From assembly GCA_025331125.1 (NCBI GenBank), contig JAOALB010000039.1, positions 186,001 to 250,000 on the forward strand: DNA of 64,000 nucleotides. Direction: 5' to 3'. Source of the DNA: Mycogone perniciosa (Eukaryota > Ascomycota > Sordariomycetes > Hypocreales > Hypocreaceae). The stretch's first letter is position 1; every line of letters starts with the position of its first letter. The notes beneath the pieces are model-generated. The model saw only the letters and a list, made by a program, of their open reading frames with translations. It made no database searches and was not told where the DNA came from. Both the position numbers and the translations under genes were made by a program. Shown piece by piece: positions 1 through 11,548 of this stretch.

Positions 1-1044
1 CGACAATGCCACCTGCGCTGATACCGTGTACAACGCCATCAAGGCTGGTTATCGACTCTTTGATGGCGCATGTGGTAGGCATACGTCCTTCTGGCCCTTT
101 CATCTCAAAGAAAATGTTGGCGAAAGTCTCCAACGAGTGTCGCTGACCGATAAATTTAGACTATGGAAATGAAAAAGAGTGCGGAGAGGGCGTGGCCCGC
201 GCCATCAAGGACGGCCTCGTAAAGCGCGAGGATCTCTTCATCGTCTCCAAGCTATGGCAGACATTCCACGACGAGGACAAAGTCGAGCCCATCTGCCGTC
301 GACAACTCGCTGACTGGCAGGTCGACTACTTCGACCTCTTCCTCATCCACTTCCCCGTCGCCCTGGAGTATGTCGACCCTAGTGTCCGCTATCCTCCCGG
401 CTGGTTCTACGATGGTGACAAGGAGGTCCGTTGGAGCAAGACCACCAACCAACAGACCTGGGGCGCCATGGAAAAGCTTGTCGAAAAGGGCCTCGCTCGA
501 AGCATTGGTATCTCAAACTTCCAGGCGCAGACCATATATGACATGCTCAAGTACGCCAAGATCCGTCCTGCTACCCTCCAGATTGAGCTGCACCCCTATC
601 TCCAACAGAATCTACTCGTCAACTTGGCTCAGGCAGAGGGTATCGCCGTGACAGCCTACTCTTCATTCGGCCCCACGGGATTCATCCAGATCGATATGCC
701 CCGAGCTGTAAATGCACCGCCGCTGATGCAGCACGAGACCATCAAGGAGCTGGCCATGAAACATGACAAGACGCCCGCCCAGATTCTTCTCCGATGGGCC
801 ACTCAGCGTGGCCTTGCAGTTATTCCCAAAACTTCCAGAGTGGAGGTTATGGCTCAGAACCTTGATGCAACTAGCTTCGACCTGGATCAATCCGATATGG
901 ATCGCATTGCCACGTTGGATTTGAACATCCGGTTTAACCAACCCACAAACGTGAGTATATTCCCGCCAACTAAGAATGAACTGGCTTGATATGCTGACTT
1001 TGTGGTAGTACTTCACCAGCGACCAACTCTGGATTTTTGGTTAA
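1..1044 (+). CDS. xyl1: D-xylose reductase-like aldo-keto reductase (5' partial)
   Basis: NAD(P)H-dependent aldo-keto reductase of the fungal xylose reductase type, which reduces D-xylose to xylitol in the cytosol. The 5' end is cut by the window. Exons 1-74, 160-950 and 1009-1044; introns 75-159 and 951-1008. Coding frame begins at base 2. The first exon ends in the catalytic-Asp stretch (FDGAC) and runs after splicing into DYGNE, which carries the catalytic Tyr. The Lys (VSKLW) and His (LIHFP) of the tetrad follow, then the cofactor loop IPKTSR. The last exon gives the typical ending DQLWIFG. Identification as AKR is firm; the xylose substrate is inferred from family resemblance. Confidence 0.9.
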
Positions 1045-1369
1045 GAGCGGACTGAAAAGGAGCATTTAGGGGTCTGTTTGGAGACTGCTTGCGATTAAAT
1101 CACTTCGCCTAGAGGTGATGGCTGCATTATTCTTAAAGAGACGCTTGTTGGCCTGTCTTTTTAGACTACTACATCAAGATATACCAAACGAGAAGAGTGG
1201 CTCGAAGCCTGCCTCAGCTTCAGACCTTGAAACCTTGAAACCATACATCAAATCGTGTGCCATGTATTCATATTATGCTGGGAATCAATATTACCTTGGG
1301 GCGATCTTGCGAACGCCATAACCTGTCTTGAAAAATCCGATATCTGGTGACCCTGTCCCAACCGTTTCG

Positions 1370-2655
1370 TTATACCCTCACAAAAGCTGCAGCAAATTAG
1401 CGCCATGTTCCCGGGTAAGAGATTGAAAGGACTTACTGGCATCGATCTGTTTGATCTGTGGCAAAGCTAATCGCACCTTATTCCTGTAAAGAGCAGGGCC
1501 ACGGAGCTGGAGGGGGTTTCCCTCGAAATAAACTGTCGTCAATTTCTCCTTATCCTTGAGCTCCTTCTCTACCTCCCCAAAATCTCCAAGTTGATTGTAG
1601 CTTGCCCATAATTCTTCCAGATTCTTGAGATCACTAAGACCCTTGAGACTTTTGACTTGGTTGTTGGAAATGTCAAGCACTCTGAGGTTGGTGTTGTGCT
1701 CGATGCCCTCCAGCGACTCTAGGGCGTTGTGTGCGATGTAAAGCTCCTCCAGTCCAGGGACCTCTTTCAGCGGAGATAGATCCCGGATTCTATTGGACTG
1801 GATGCTCAGAAGACGTAGATTTGGAAGCCCGCCAAGTCCGGTCAACTCTGTGATTTTGTTTTTGGCCACCCATAGCTCTTCCAGGCTTTTTAGACTGTCG
1901 AGATTTTGCATTTCCCGAATGCGATTTGAACCCAGTTCCAGTGATGTCAACTTGTCTAGACCCTCCAGGCCTTCGATCTTGCTGATTTTGTTGGCGACAA
2001 AGAAGAGCACCTTGAGATCCGTCAAGTGGTTGATGTGTTTGATATGCTTGATCTTGTTGAAGCTGAGATCCAGACTTGTAAGCTTGGTCAAGCTGTCCAG
2101 ACCCCGGATATGTGAGATCAAGTTATCGTATAGGTCGAGGTCCTGCAAGGTGTCTGCTAGACTCTCGAGGCCTTCTATATCTTCAATAGCGTTCTGCCGA
2201 AGACATACTCGGGCTGCGTTCTTGAAGCGTTCCAGTCGCAGGGCGGATATTTTCGAGACGCGCGAGTGTGAGCACATGATCTCCTCCGCTTCGGAATCTT
2301 CGCTATCGAGTAAGTCTGTAGAAATATGTCAGCTAGTTGATACATACATTTTGCAAATAACACCTTCGACCAGGGACAGCTTACTCTCGTCGGCTCTGAT
2401 TTCCTCGCCCGGCAGAACGTTGCTATCGTCCGAATATTCGGGATCCGACAAAGCCTCCGGGTTTGTCATGAGCGCCGACTTAGGGACGCGAAGCTTTCCA
2501 TCCCATCCCTTGCTATTTCTGAGACCAGGACTCGGATCGCCGTCTGCTTGGGGCGAGGACCGATTATCGACGATGTCGATGTGCTGCGCGCCATCGTTTT
2601 CTTTATCTTTGTCTAGCGGGGCTGGCATGGTGTCTTTGAGGTCGCTATTGTTCAT
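1370..2655 (-). CDS. sds22: Protein phosphatase 1 regulatory subunit Sds22 (leucine-rich repeat)
   Basis: About 388 residues in three exons: 2655-2385, 2315-1437 and 1386-1370, with introns 2316-2384 and 1387-1436. An acidic, low-complexity N-terminus of about 100 residues is followed by roughly eleven 22-residue SDS22-type leucine-rich repeats (LxxLxxLxLxxNxI) and a C-terminal cap. The last exon is only 17 nt and restores the conserved ending QIDATFVRV; reading through the intron destroys it, so the splice is well supported. Sds22 binds PP1 catalytic subunits and supports their maturation and mitotic role. It lies tail-to-tail with the upstream reductase. Confidence 0.93.
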
Positions 2656-2966
2656 TGCGGTGGTCTTGAGAAAAAGAACTCTGTTGTCGGCAAATCTTGA
2701 ATGGCGGGACTGTGACGAAGCAAATATTGTTTGACTTGGTTTATGACGTGGTGGTTCAAATCCCTTGTAAAGATCACCTCAGGCGCGGGCACTGATGCCT
2801 GGCGGGGTGTTGATAAGGGATAGAAACGCGCTGATCGGTGGCTTTACGCCTGAAAGCGGGGTGATTGTAGGAGCTTAACCCCTGCAAGGCACACTATCTC
2901 AAACTCACCATCCATAACAAGAATCAACCATTCATCCCGACAACAACCTCCCAGTCGCAAGCGAAC

Positions 2967-3046
2967 ATGCCACCATTGGTCCTAGTCTGGACGTCTTCTT
3001 CAGCCTTGTAGCAGGGCGCATGTTCAGGACCTGGAAGCTTCTATAA
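2967..3046 (+). promoter_or_regulatory. Two short upstream ORFs before the hydrolase start
   Basis: Two small ORFs sit in the presumed leader: 2967-3011 (14 codons plus stop) and 3020-3046 (8 codons plus stop). The TAA of the second shares its last A with the ATG at 3046 (TAATG). The layout is visible in the sequence; whether the transcript includes it, and any effect on translation, is inference. Confidence 0.35.
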
Positions 3047-4237
3047 TGATCAGGTTACGACTATCAAGTACGCGACCAATGGCGTTGGCACAGTGGCGAT
3101 GGCGATGCAAGGCATCCCTTCCACAGCCTGATATCTTCAGGAGGCATATTCATATTAGCCAAGTCTTGATGCCGCCGGCTATTTTCACTGGACTTTTTCT
3201 GGCGTTATGGTGCTACAAATGCACAATGCTCGTCTTGTTCCAGAACGCCATTATCTACAACCCCTTTCTGCCTCCAAATGCGCGTAGTATGCGTATCTCC
3301 GACTTTTCTCGTCAATGTGGAGGAATCCAATGGCGAGAAGATAGGATAAAGTCGTTGGATGGAACAGAAATAGCGCTTTGCATAAGTGAAATGTCCTGTG
3401 ACCGTGGCGCCGCCTCAGGATCGCCGAAAACACCAGTATATATCCTGTACTTCCAAGGTATGTTGAGTTGTGATCACATTCTGCCATGCTCCATCAACGC
3501 TGAGCTGCCATCAAGGAAATGCCGCATCACTCCCTCCCCGACTGCCTGATCTCTCTGGCATCCTCCGCCGAGTGAAAGAGGCATCAGACGAACGTGTTCA
3601 CTACACTATCGTGTGTCTGAGTTACAGAGGCTACTGGACATCACATGACCGTCCCTCTGAGCGAGGAATTAACATGGATGCTGAAGCAGCCCTTCAATGG
3701 ATATCTCAACTGCATCATGGTAGAGATGGAGAAAAGCAACTGCCCAAACCTGTTGTTATACTCTGGGGCCAGAGTATCGGTTGTGGATTTGCAACTAACC
3801 TAACAGCCAAGACTGATGAATCATCCAACTTGCCAGTGAACGCATTGGTATTGGAAACACCTTTTACCAATACCAGAGACATGCTAAAGGCGTTGTATCC
3901 CCAGAAGTGGCTTCCCTATCAGCATCTGTGGCCTTTCCTCCGCAACCATCTTGATAGTTGGACAAACCTCAGCCTAATCGCCGGAAAGTCACACAGCAAA
4001 CAACCGGCGATATATATAGTCGAGGCGGGCACGGATGAGTTGGTGCCTGCTGATCATGGCACTGTCCTTTATCAGCGCTGCCAGGATGTTGGATTGTTTG
4101 TGGAACGACATAGGATCCGTGGCGCTCTTCACAACGATGTGATGGTGAGAAAAGAAGGCAAACACGTTATAGCACAGTCCATCATTTCGGCCGTTGCACA
4201 GGCCCGAGAGACACATCGGGAGCCGCAAGGTACATGA
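3046..4237 (+). CDS. Bem46/ABHD-like alpha/beta hydrolase, membrane anchored
   Basis: 377 residues; exons 3046-3457 and 3516-4237, intron 3458-3515. A hydrophobic segment at about residues 40-65 is probably a membrane anchor. The alpha/beta hydrolase core follows, with nucleophile elbow GQSIG, an acid in AGTDELVP and a late His in GALHNDVM, so a full Ser-Asp-His triad is present. This arrangement is that of Bem46 and ABHD12/13-type serine hydrolases, which in fungi are associated with ER or plasma membrane and polarity. The substrate cannot be told from sequence. The chosen ATG overlaps an upstream ORF stop. An internal Met at about residue 12 could also start translation. Confidence 0.85.
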
Positions 4238-5404
4238 TTTGTCAAACGGCAATAAGTGGGCTGGAAAATGGGAAGAATTCTTCCGAAGAAAGGCTTAATC
4301 ACCAGGTCGGACACCCGGAGAAGATGCCTTGGGACGACTCAAGAAAATCTCAGCCAAGCGGCACTCTCATCGTTGAGTCTTATACGGAGAACTCGTACTT
4401 CCTTTTGGACAACGCTATCAGCTAGTGAGCACAGCTAGCTTCCCGGAAGCTTGGGTATGACAAGGGCTAGTACTTCGATGGGTAATCTATTTGCGGTCCA
4501 CTGCGAAAAAGCACGGCTCATGTGTGCGGCGAGGGAGAGTGATTCGATGTCGATACACTTGGAGTCGTGAGGATTAGATGAAGTATCCAGCAGTTCGAGG
4601 CCGATTCCGGCTCACTGGGCAGCAGAATCCGGGTATAATTGACACCAATTGGCTCTGCAGCATCCTTAAATGCCTATTCGACCTTTTCCTCAGTGCTGCA
4701 TCTCTCGGAATTATGGTCCTGCAAGGCCCAGAGATCGCATGCACTATCATCCAGTCCTGCAGGTCAGTGGATGGATGCCTTGCGCGACCCCACGCACAGC
4801 ACGATTGTTCAACCAAAGTGTCCCACCATCTCACAGCCTCCATTCCTGGCGAGTACCGTTTGCACGACCACAATCCCTGTCTCCCCAGCCTCCCCCTTTG
4901 TAGCCTTTGTGCGAAGTAGCTCCTTGCAGCTCTGACTCGTCTGGCTTATCCTAACCCGCTGCGCTCTTAGCGTGTCACGTGAGTTCGCACCAACCTGGCG
5001 TCGCCACTTAGGCCACTTAACGCGAAATTAGCCGAGTGGACGCGTCGTACCACCTCATTATCACCAACCATGTCTAGGTCGCCTCACTAAATGGGCTTGG
5101 GGGTGCCCATAGGCAGCCAACACCTCCGCTGTGCTTTGTACGTGGTCCTACGGTCTTATAAAACCATGGCGTCCGCCTCGTATGTGCAGAGTTTTCAGCT
5201 TCATCACGCTTGGTGCCTCAGGTAAGTTTGTCGACAGCAACAACACCAAGAGCCATACTGGCTCATTCCTCTGGTCTCTTTTCTTGTTACTCTTCTGGGA
5301 CGGTTTCTATAAGTACCCATCATCGCCGTTGTTCTTTGTGTGATAATTTTACAAGTAATTCTTTTTCTCATCTCCCCACCTTGACCAGCTAGACCACCGT
5401 CACA
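4238..5404. other. Intergenic region without supported gene
   Basis: No ORF here resembles a protein or has convincing splice signals. A TCACGTGA palindrome (E-box-like) occurs at 4975-4982. A pyrimidine-rich tract at about 5260-5400 looks like the leader of the following BTB gene. Confidence 0.5.
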
Positions 5405-6421
5405 ATGTTCGGCAAGCGGTTCGAGACTTCCAACATGAGTTTCTCAAAGGGGCATAAGGTTTCCAAATCAAGCTCTTCATTCAGCAAAGAAAGTGGAGTG
5501 ACGAAACGGCGCCATGAGTCCCGCTCCCGGAGGCCAACTACATCCTCCTCAGCTGCTACCACCAGCGACGATACAGCCATGAGCAAGTATGCCACCCCTT
5601 CTTCAAGTTTCATTTCATCAACTTACATCCATATAGTAACATGAATTCTGCCGTTGTTACGCTCGTTGTCGGCGCCGAGCAGCGGCTCTTTGCTGCTCAC
5701 GAGGACGTCCTCTGCGCCAGCCCCTTCTTCAACAACGCTTTACGAAACTCGTGCATCGATCCGGCGGCGAAGAGGATTGCCCTTCCAGATGAAGAACCCG
5801 AAATCTTCAGCTCGGTGCTGGAATATATGTACAAGGGCGACTACTATCCTCGCTTGACACACAATAAGCGACGGAACTCTTGGGAGTTGGAGCCCACGTC
5901 AGAAGAGGGTCGAGGAACTGTGGAGGGCACAGTTTATCATCGTGGGGTCGATGGGGATCTTCTAAAAGATACAGTCATCTACTGTGCCGCCGAAAGGTAT
6001 GGCCTAGATGAACTGAAGAAATTGGCGTTACGGAAACAGGGTCTTCGTAAGTTCCTTACCATTGATAATTGCCCCTGATTAGGTCTAACTTGAATAGAAT
6101 CGGGAATCCAATGCAGCACCATCTTGGCCTCTGCCAGATATGCATACGCCAACACACCAGACAGCGACTCAAAGCTGCGGGCACACTATTTGGCCCTGAT
6201 CATTCGATCACGCAGCACCTTCAAGCGAAGCGGAACGATGCAACTCGAGATGTATAATGGCGGAACGCAACTTTTCTTTGACCTTTTTGTGGCTCTATGC
6301 AACCATGTCGATGACATCTCGTCTGCACAGTAAGTCCTTTGATCCCTTATTATATCATAGCTATGTTCTGTTCCTTACAATCTTCACTAGAAACACTCCA
6401 CGATCCAATCGCCATGTTTGA
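5405..6421 (+). CDS. BTB/POZ domain protein
   Basis: About 284 residues. Exons 5405-5586, 5637-6046, 6098-6329 and probably 6391-6421. A basic Ser-rich N-terminus of about 60 residues precedes a BTB/POZ fold beginning VTLVVGAEQRLFAAHEDVL, with the classical SPFF and LEYMYKGDY elements, then a helical C-terminal part. Such fungal BTB proteins are usually dimerisation or Cullin3-adaptor modules; no partner domain is visible. The 3' end is uncertain. Without the last intron (6330-6390, GTAAGT donor, CTAG acceptor) the frame stops at TAA 6331-6333, which overlaps the donor. With it, nine further codons (NTPRSNRHV) are added. Confidence 0.82.
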
Positions 6422-7442
6422 TGACATGATGCAACAAGCTGTCCATGATCTTCCCTTCTATTCGTAATGATATGACCCCCTTTCAACTTCAACAACTTCA
6501 ACAACATGGGATTGTCTAGCAAAAAAAGACACCAATCAGCAAAAATTACTTCAACGACGGCGTTCTCGGAATGACAATATCTTCAGCACACAGTGAATGT
6601 GCTTATTATTTTATTTCTGGCGGCAACCCATGTATCATTATACCTTTCTGGGCCGGTACTTTTCTGTTTATTTATTTTTTCTCATTTGTTTCCTCTTACG
6701 GTTGATGGCGTTCTATTCTTAACCGGGAATTTGAAACTTGGGTGTTTCCACGAGGGATTTATGTTGTATTAGAGGGATCAAGACTGACGGGCGGACAACC
6801 GTGCGAACGGGCTGGTGTGTGTGTATTACTATCTTCTGAACACTCGCTGAATGAAGTTCAAAATACGGGGATTTTAGCGGGAATGAATTTCACTACTGTT
6901 TAATTGCGCCTGACAAATGTTGAGATTTCTCGTAGGGTGTTGGCGATATGAGTAGGAGGGGGCGTATTGTGAGGAAGCATCAAAAACACCATTCATACGC
7001 CACCCCCTCGCCTAGCCCCGCACGGCGTGCAAGATTTCGCTGCTTTAGGATTCAGGAAGTCGTATCGGGCGTGAGTCACTTCGGTGCCTTGGGGTGTGTA
7101 CATAAGGCGGCCGCGGAAGGGTTGGTGGATACATGCATAGTGCTATGTGAGGAAAGGTAAGCAACAGTTGATTGGTGAGGCGGCTGGATGCAACAACACC
7201 TGGCAGGGTTCAGTCAGTCTTTAAGCTTGGTGAATTCGTTATATCGACCAGGTCATCAGCATCGTCATAAGGTCATAAGTGAGGACATGCATGCATGCAA
7301 GCCAGCGTTGCATCTACATATGATAACCACATCAGTCCTCATACAACCCCTCCCTTCAACAGCCTTGTCTGTAGGTAGAGCGTTCGTGTCCTAGCCGGGT
7401 TCTCCTCTGGTGATCCACCCCGTGTTTAGGATCCTTTGTTGT
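6422..7442. other. Intergenic region without supported gene
   Basis: Downstream of the BTB gene (plus strand) and of the PCI gene (minus strand), so this gap holds two 3' ends. It contains T-rich stretches at 6600-6690. No protein-like ORF, RNA gene or repeat is evident. Confidence 0.5.
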
Positions 7443-9276
7443 TTAGACACCAGTCCCTGGGAACGCTCCCTTTTTGGACAGCACAACGATGCCTCGTTCC
7501 CGAGCAATGTAGCCTTTCATGAGATCCTATGTGAAATTTGATTTCAGTTACTCATGGTTTTGAACGTCAACAAGTGTGGATGTATGAAGGGTAGTATGGT
7601 GCACGGAAGCCTTGCTTTCCCCAGACAGACATCGGAGAGCAGAAGCTGATACGAAGACATGTAGCTGGTCAAATGACCCCTAAAGGGACCATGCGGCAAA
7701 TACTTCACACGGAAGGTAGACTGAGGTGGTAGGATGCAGCCTGATGTGTGACGCAGCAGTTGGTGGGAAAAAGGACACATCAAGACTCACCTTGTAGATC
7801 ATGTTGGCCAACAGGCACTCCACCTCATCAGGGTCAACCAGCTCACCACCACTTCCCATGCAGATTGCGGCCCGAAACTCTGCAACAGGTACCCGCGTGC
7901 GGCGAATGAGACCGGTTTCCCCTTCCTTGGGCTCATCGAACCCGCCTGCGATGAATACTTTTCGTAACAGATTCCGTAATGCAATGTCGCGGCCACGCTC
8001 AAGCGTCAAGTAGATGCGTCGCTTGACAAATTCGTCCTCGCCTTGCTGCAGCGCAAGGTCAAATGCCCGTAGATCTCCTTTTCGGATGCATTGCGCCAAG
8101 GGCAAAAAGAGCTTCTGTAAACGGGGAAAGGGCTCCAGCAACGCCTTGGTAGGTAAGACGTGGCTAGTGAGTAGACGACAGGGAATGAGGTAGGTCAAAA
8201 TTCGCCTGAAAGACATTAGCATTGCATGCGAGCTAAAAAAGACACTCTGACATACTCCAAGTTTTCCTTGGCGTCCTTGTGGCATAGATCCCACGCTTCG
8301 ACGAGGTACTTCTCGGCCTAAAAAGAAGAGTCAGCATCGTGCAACCAACCTGAGTGGTTTAGCCTTAGGTACCTCCACGTAGTTCTCCTCGAGGAAAAAC
8401 AGGACTCCTTCATAAAATTTGAAGGTGACCCTTTGGGATTTCGGAAAAGCTTCTAAGGGTGGCATATCTCCCCTGTAAGCGCTCAAGGTCTTCAGGATCG
8501 TTCGTGAGAGGGATGCTGAATTTAGCTTGAAGTATGTCTTGAATAGTAGGTTGATGATGAAGTAGATGCCCCATTTCCTCGACTCTTCCAGCGGAGCTCT
8601 GTGTGTAGTTGTTAGAGCCTTTTCATAATTTTCTTCAGACCGAACTCACCTGTCGTTAAGGCATAGCGTAAACATACGCTTTAAATGCTGTTCGCAATCT
8701 CTCAGCTGCCCTTGTTTGTCCACCTCAGGGTCAAAGTCGTCCTGCATAAGTGAAGCTCCCGCAGAGATGTCCCCAGCATTGCGGCTTCGTTCTATGTCAG
8801 ACTTGATGGCGAATAGCCTCAGATACTTCCCCACCATGTAGAGACTCGGTATTGTCCACGCCTCAAAGCCGAAGCTGTTGTAGCCTCGAATTAACATCGA
8901 CGTTAATTCCTTCCAAGATTCGTACACCTTCGTCCATGATGACTATCCACATGGTTAGGGCATTGCGAAGAGCATCTTGGGAGTGACATACTACCTTCCC
9001 CTCCTCACCGGCGATAATATCGCCAATGGCGTTCCAATACGAGGTGTACACTTCGATCCATCCCTTGACTTCATCGTGGTCGAGACTCCGCTTATGAGTA
9101 CTCGTTTTGATGAAGTGCTTGATGTCGCCCTTCACGCTGTGAGAGTTTGTGCTTTGCCAGATCGACCTCAATCTATGGGGCTGGTCAGGCGGAGAAACTG
9201 GTGAGAGGGTCTGCGCGAGCAAGTAGCCATTTTGCTCAACATGAGCATTGGCAAAGTCTTTGAATAGTTCGTTCAT
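7443..9276 (-). CDS. csn12: COP9 signalosome subunit 12 / Thp1-PCID2-like PCI protein
   Basis: 453 residues in six exons: 9276-8995, 8942-8650, 8598-8373, 8317-8256, 8205-7791 and 7526-7443. The last intron is unusually long for this window (264 nt). The middle shows the family signature KTYFKLNSASLSRTILK and MPPLEAFPKSQ; the C-terminal half carries the PCI/winged-helix part (GGELVDPDEVECLLANMIYK, then IVVLSKKGAFP). Family members are fungal Csn12 and the TREX-2 subunit Thp1/PCID2, linking to mRNA export and splicing. Which role applies is not decidable here. It is divergent from the eL20 gene, sharing about 0.5 kb of promoter. Confidence 0.9.
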
Positions 9277-9784
9277 CGCAACAAGATGGCAAAATCTGCC
9301 GAAATAGGCCCGCTGGCTGCTGCTGTTTTAATTCAAGGCCTAGAAACGCAGATGTGAAGGCTCAGTATAAAGAATTTGGAATTAATTGTAATTTATCATG
9401 CTTTTGTCCGGATCATCAAAGAGTTCATATGCCAGTTGCATCTTTCCGGCTCACCTGCCTGCATGGACGTCACGAAGTCCAACGAGGTACGTACCTCCAG
9501 TGAAGCCCAAGCTCATTCATGGCCCGAGCGTCTAGCGTGTGACTTTTCACGTGATTCGTGCGAAAGCTGGAGTGGGCCCTTCGGTCTGGCGTTGGACCAA
9601 TCGCTGATGGGGTCAAAGCCCTGCAATGAGTTTGGTGCTCAACCCTCCCCACTCGCCCGCACACAAAAATTATCGCTGCATCACCTCTAACTTGTCAATC
9701 TTCAAATTTCGCGATTGTCGAGCACCGTCACAGTGAGTTAGAAGCATTGCATTGGGGATATCGGTTTACTAACATATGATACAG
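9277..9784. promoter_or_regulatory. Shared divergent promoter region (PCI protein / eL20)
   Basis: 508 bp between two divergent starts. A perfect TCACGTGA palindrome lies at 9547-9554, about 230 bp upstream of the eL20 ATG. CACGTG is the core bound by Cbf1-like bHLH factors, which control ribosomal-protein genes in some yeasts; its use here is inference. Confidence 0.4.
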
Positions 9785-10782
9785 ATGGGTAAGCCTTTTC
9801 ATATTTACAGCCAGATCGTGTCGAAATTGCGCGTTGTCGGGGAAAAAGAGGGTGGCCAAATTTATCACAACATCGACAATTTGCAGAGCCGATGCACTCG
9901 AGTTAAAATTCGGCAACAGAGGGATACTAGAGCGGGAGAGGATCCGAATTTGCACCAGATTCCAATCCTGGGCACTCGATTCGACAGAGATGGATTACTT
10001 CGCTGCCAGACTAGACCCTTTCACCAACCCGATGTCTCGACCTGATCAATGAACCACGACGCCGCCGCAACACCCCTGACAACGCGCAATCTCGACCGAT
10101 GACTTCAATTTTATCGAAAAGCACATGAACTTGGATGCTAACTCCTTGCGATCAGGTCGCCTTCAGGAATACGAGGTCATTGGGCGCCACTTGCCCACCG
10201 AGGCCAACCCTACCCCTTCCATGTACCGGATGACCATCTTCGCCCCTAACGAGACGGTCGCCAAGTCCCGGTACTGGTACTTCTTGCGGGGTCTGAAGAA
10301 GGTCAAGAAGGCTACTGGTGAGATCGTCAGCATCAAGGCGGTATGTATCCCAGAAACCATTTGTCGGCTGCATGAGGCTGACGTTGAGATGGCAGATCCA
10401 CGAGAAGCACCCCGAGAAGGTCAAGAACTTCGGTGTCTGGCTGCGATATGACTCGCGCTCCGGTACCCACAACATGTACAAGGAGTACCGAGAGCTGTCC
10501 AGGACCGACGCCGTCGAGTCCCTGTACGCCGATATGGCTGCCCGCCACCGTGCCCGTTTCAGGTCGATTCACGTATGTTTAAAGACGATTCGTTAGAAGG
10601 GAAACAGCACTAACTCTTGATAGATCCTCCGCGTCGTTGAGATTGAGAAGAGCACTGAAGTGAAGCGCCCCTACATCAAGCAGCTCGTTACCAAGAGCCT
10701 GAAGTTCCCCCTCCCCCACCGTGTTGCCAAGATCAGCAACCAGAAGCTGTTCAGCGCGAAGCGACCATCCACTTTCGCTTAA
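9785..10782 (+). CDS. rpl20: 60S ribosomal protein eL20 (L20/L18ae)
   Basis: 174 residues; exons 9785-9788 (ATG plus one base), 10156-10340, 10396-10572 and 10624-10782. It matches eL20/L18a throughout: GRLQEYEVIGRHLPTEANP, KSRYWYFLRGLKKVKKATGE, NFGVWLRYDSRSGTHNMYK, MAARHRARFRSIH and KRPYIKQLVTK. This is a structural protein of the large ribosomal subunit. The first exon is four bases long, with a 367-nt intron directly after the start codon that has a clear TGCTAAC branch point near its 3' end. A long 5'-most intron is usual for fungal ribosomal-protein genes. Confidence 0.97.
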
Positions 10783-11548
10783 AAGTGTTTCTGGTTTCAA
10801 GGACGGTTGGGCAAGGTTCTGCGGGTGTTTATTACGGATCATGGAAATATCAACTGCATTTGCTCGATATAAAAAGAGAGCATGAATGAACCAAAATTCT
10901 GAGCACGGCGTGGTGTAGATTTGTGATGCTGGCAATGTGACTATCAACTTTTCATAATCGAAACATTCTTAGTTCCAACTACGAGAGCATGTTCTGCTGA
11001 GGTCCGCGAGATTCGATGTTCTGGATTATACATTGGAGGATCGCCCAAGAGGCAATTAAGAGAGCAGACAGTTTCTCTTTCACGTCACGCCGAGCCTATT
11101 TCGGCAGTCCGTAAAGATGGGGCTGAATTGCAGATGAACCCATGGCAGTGGGTAGCGATGCTTATTATTCAGATCAAATGTCTCCAAACGGCATATTATA
11201 TATACTCCGAACATGGCTTTCCATTCGAGTGCATGGGGTCAAACTGGATCTCTTCGGCCGGCGTAGCCTAATCGGGACAACAGCCAAGAATTGTTACTGT
11301 TAACATGGAATCGCTTGTAGCCTTCACTGTCAAAAGTTCCAGCTTCAGTGGCCGCGTGAGTCATGCCGGAAGAGTTTCGGATTTTTTCTCAAGACTTGAC
11401 AATTATTTCGTTGGATTTTTAAAAGGGGCGAAGATTCTTTGAGAATCACAAATTATCACGACTCCTGAACAAGTCTTTTCATAAGCTTCTAGTTAAGCAT
11501 TACCTATCCCAAACCCCCACGATACTCTTCCGTCTGCATACATTACAC
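10783..11548. other. Intergenic region without supported gene
   Basis: Contains the eL20 3' region and the promoter of the acetyltransferase gene. No ORF or RNA gene is supported. Confidence 0.5.

Noticed and set aside
1793..2734. 313-codon plus-strand ORF
   Set aside because: Antisense of Sds22; LRR coding bias leaves the complementary frame open.
9789..10155. Possible box C/D snoRNA in the eL20 first intron
   Set aside because: GATGA-like and CTGA-like words occur but no terminal stem or correctly spaced C/D pair was found.
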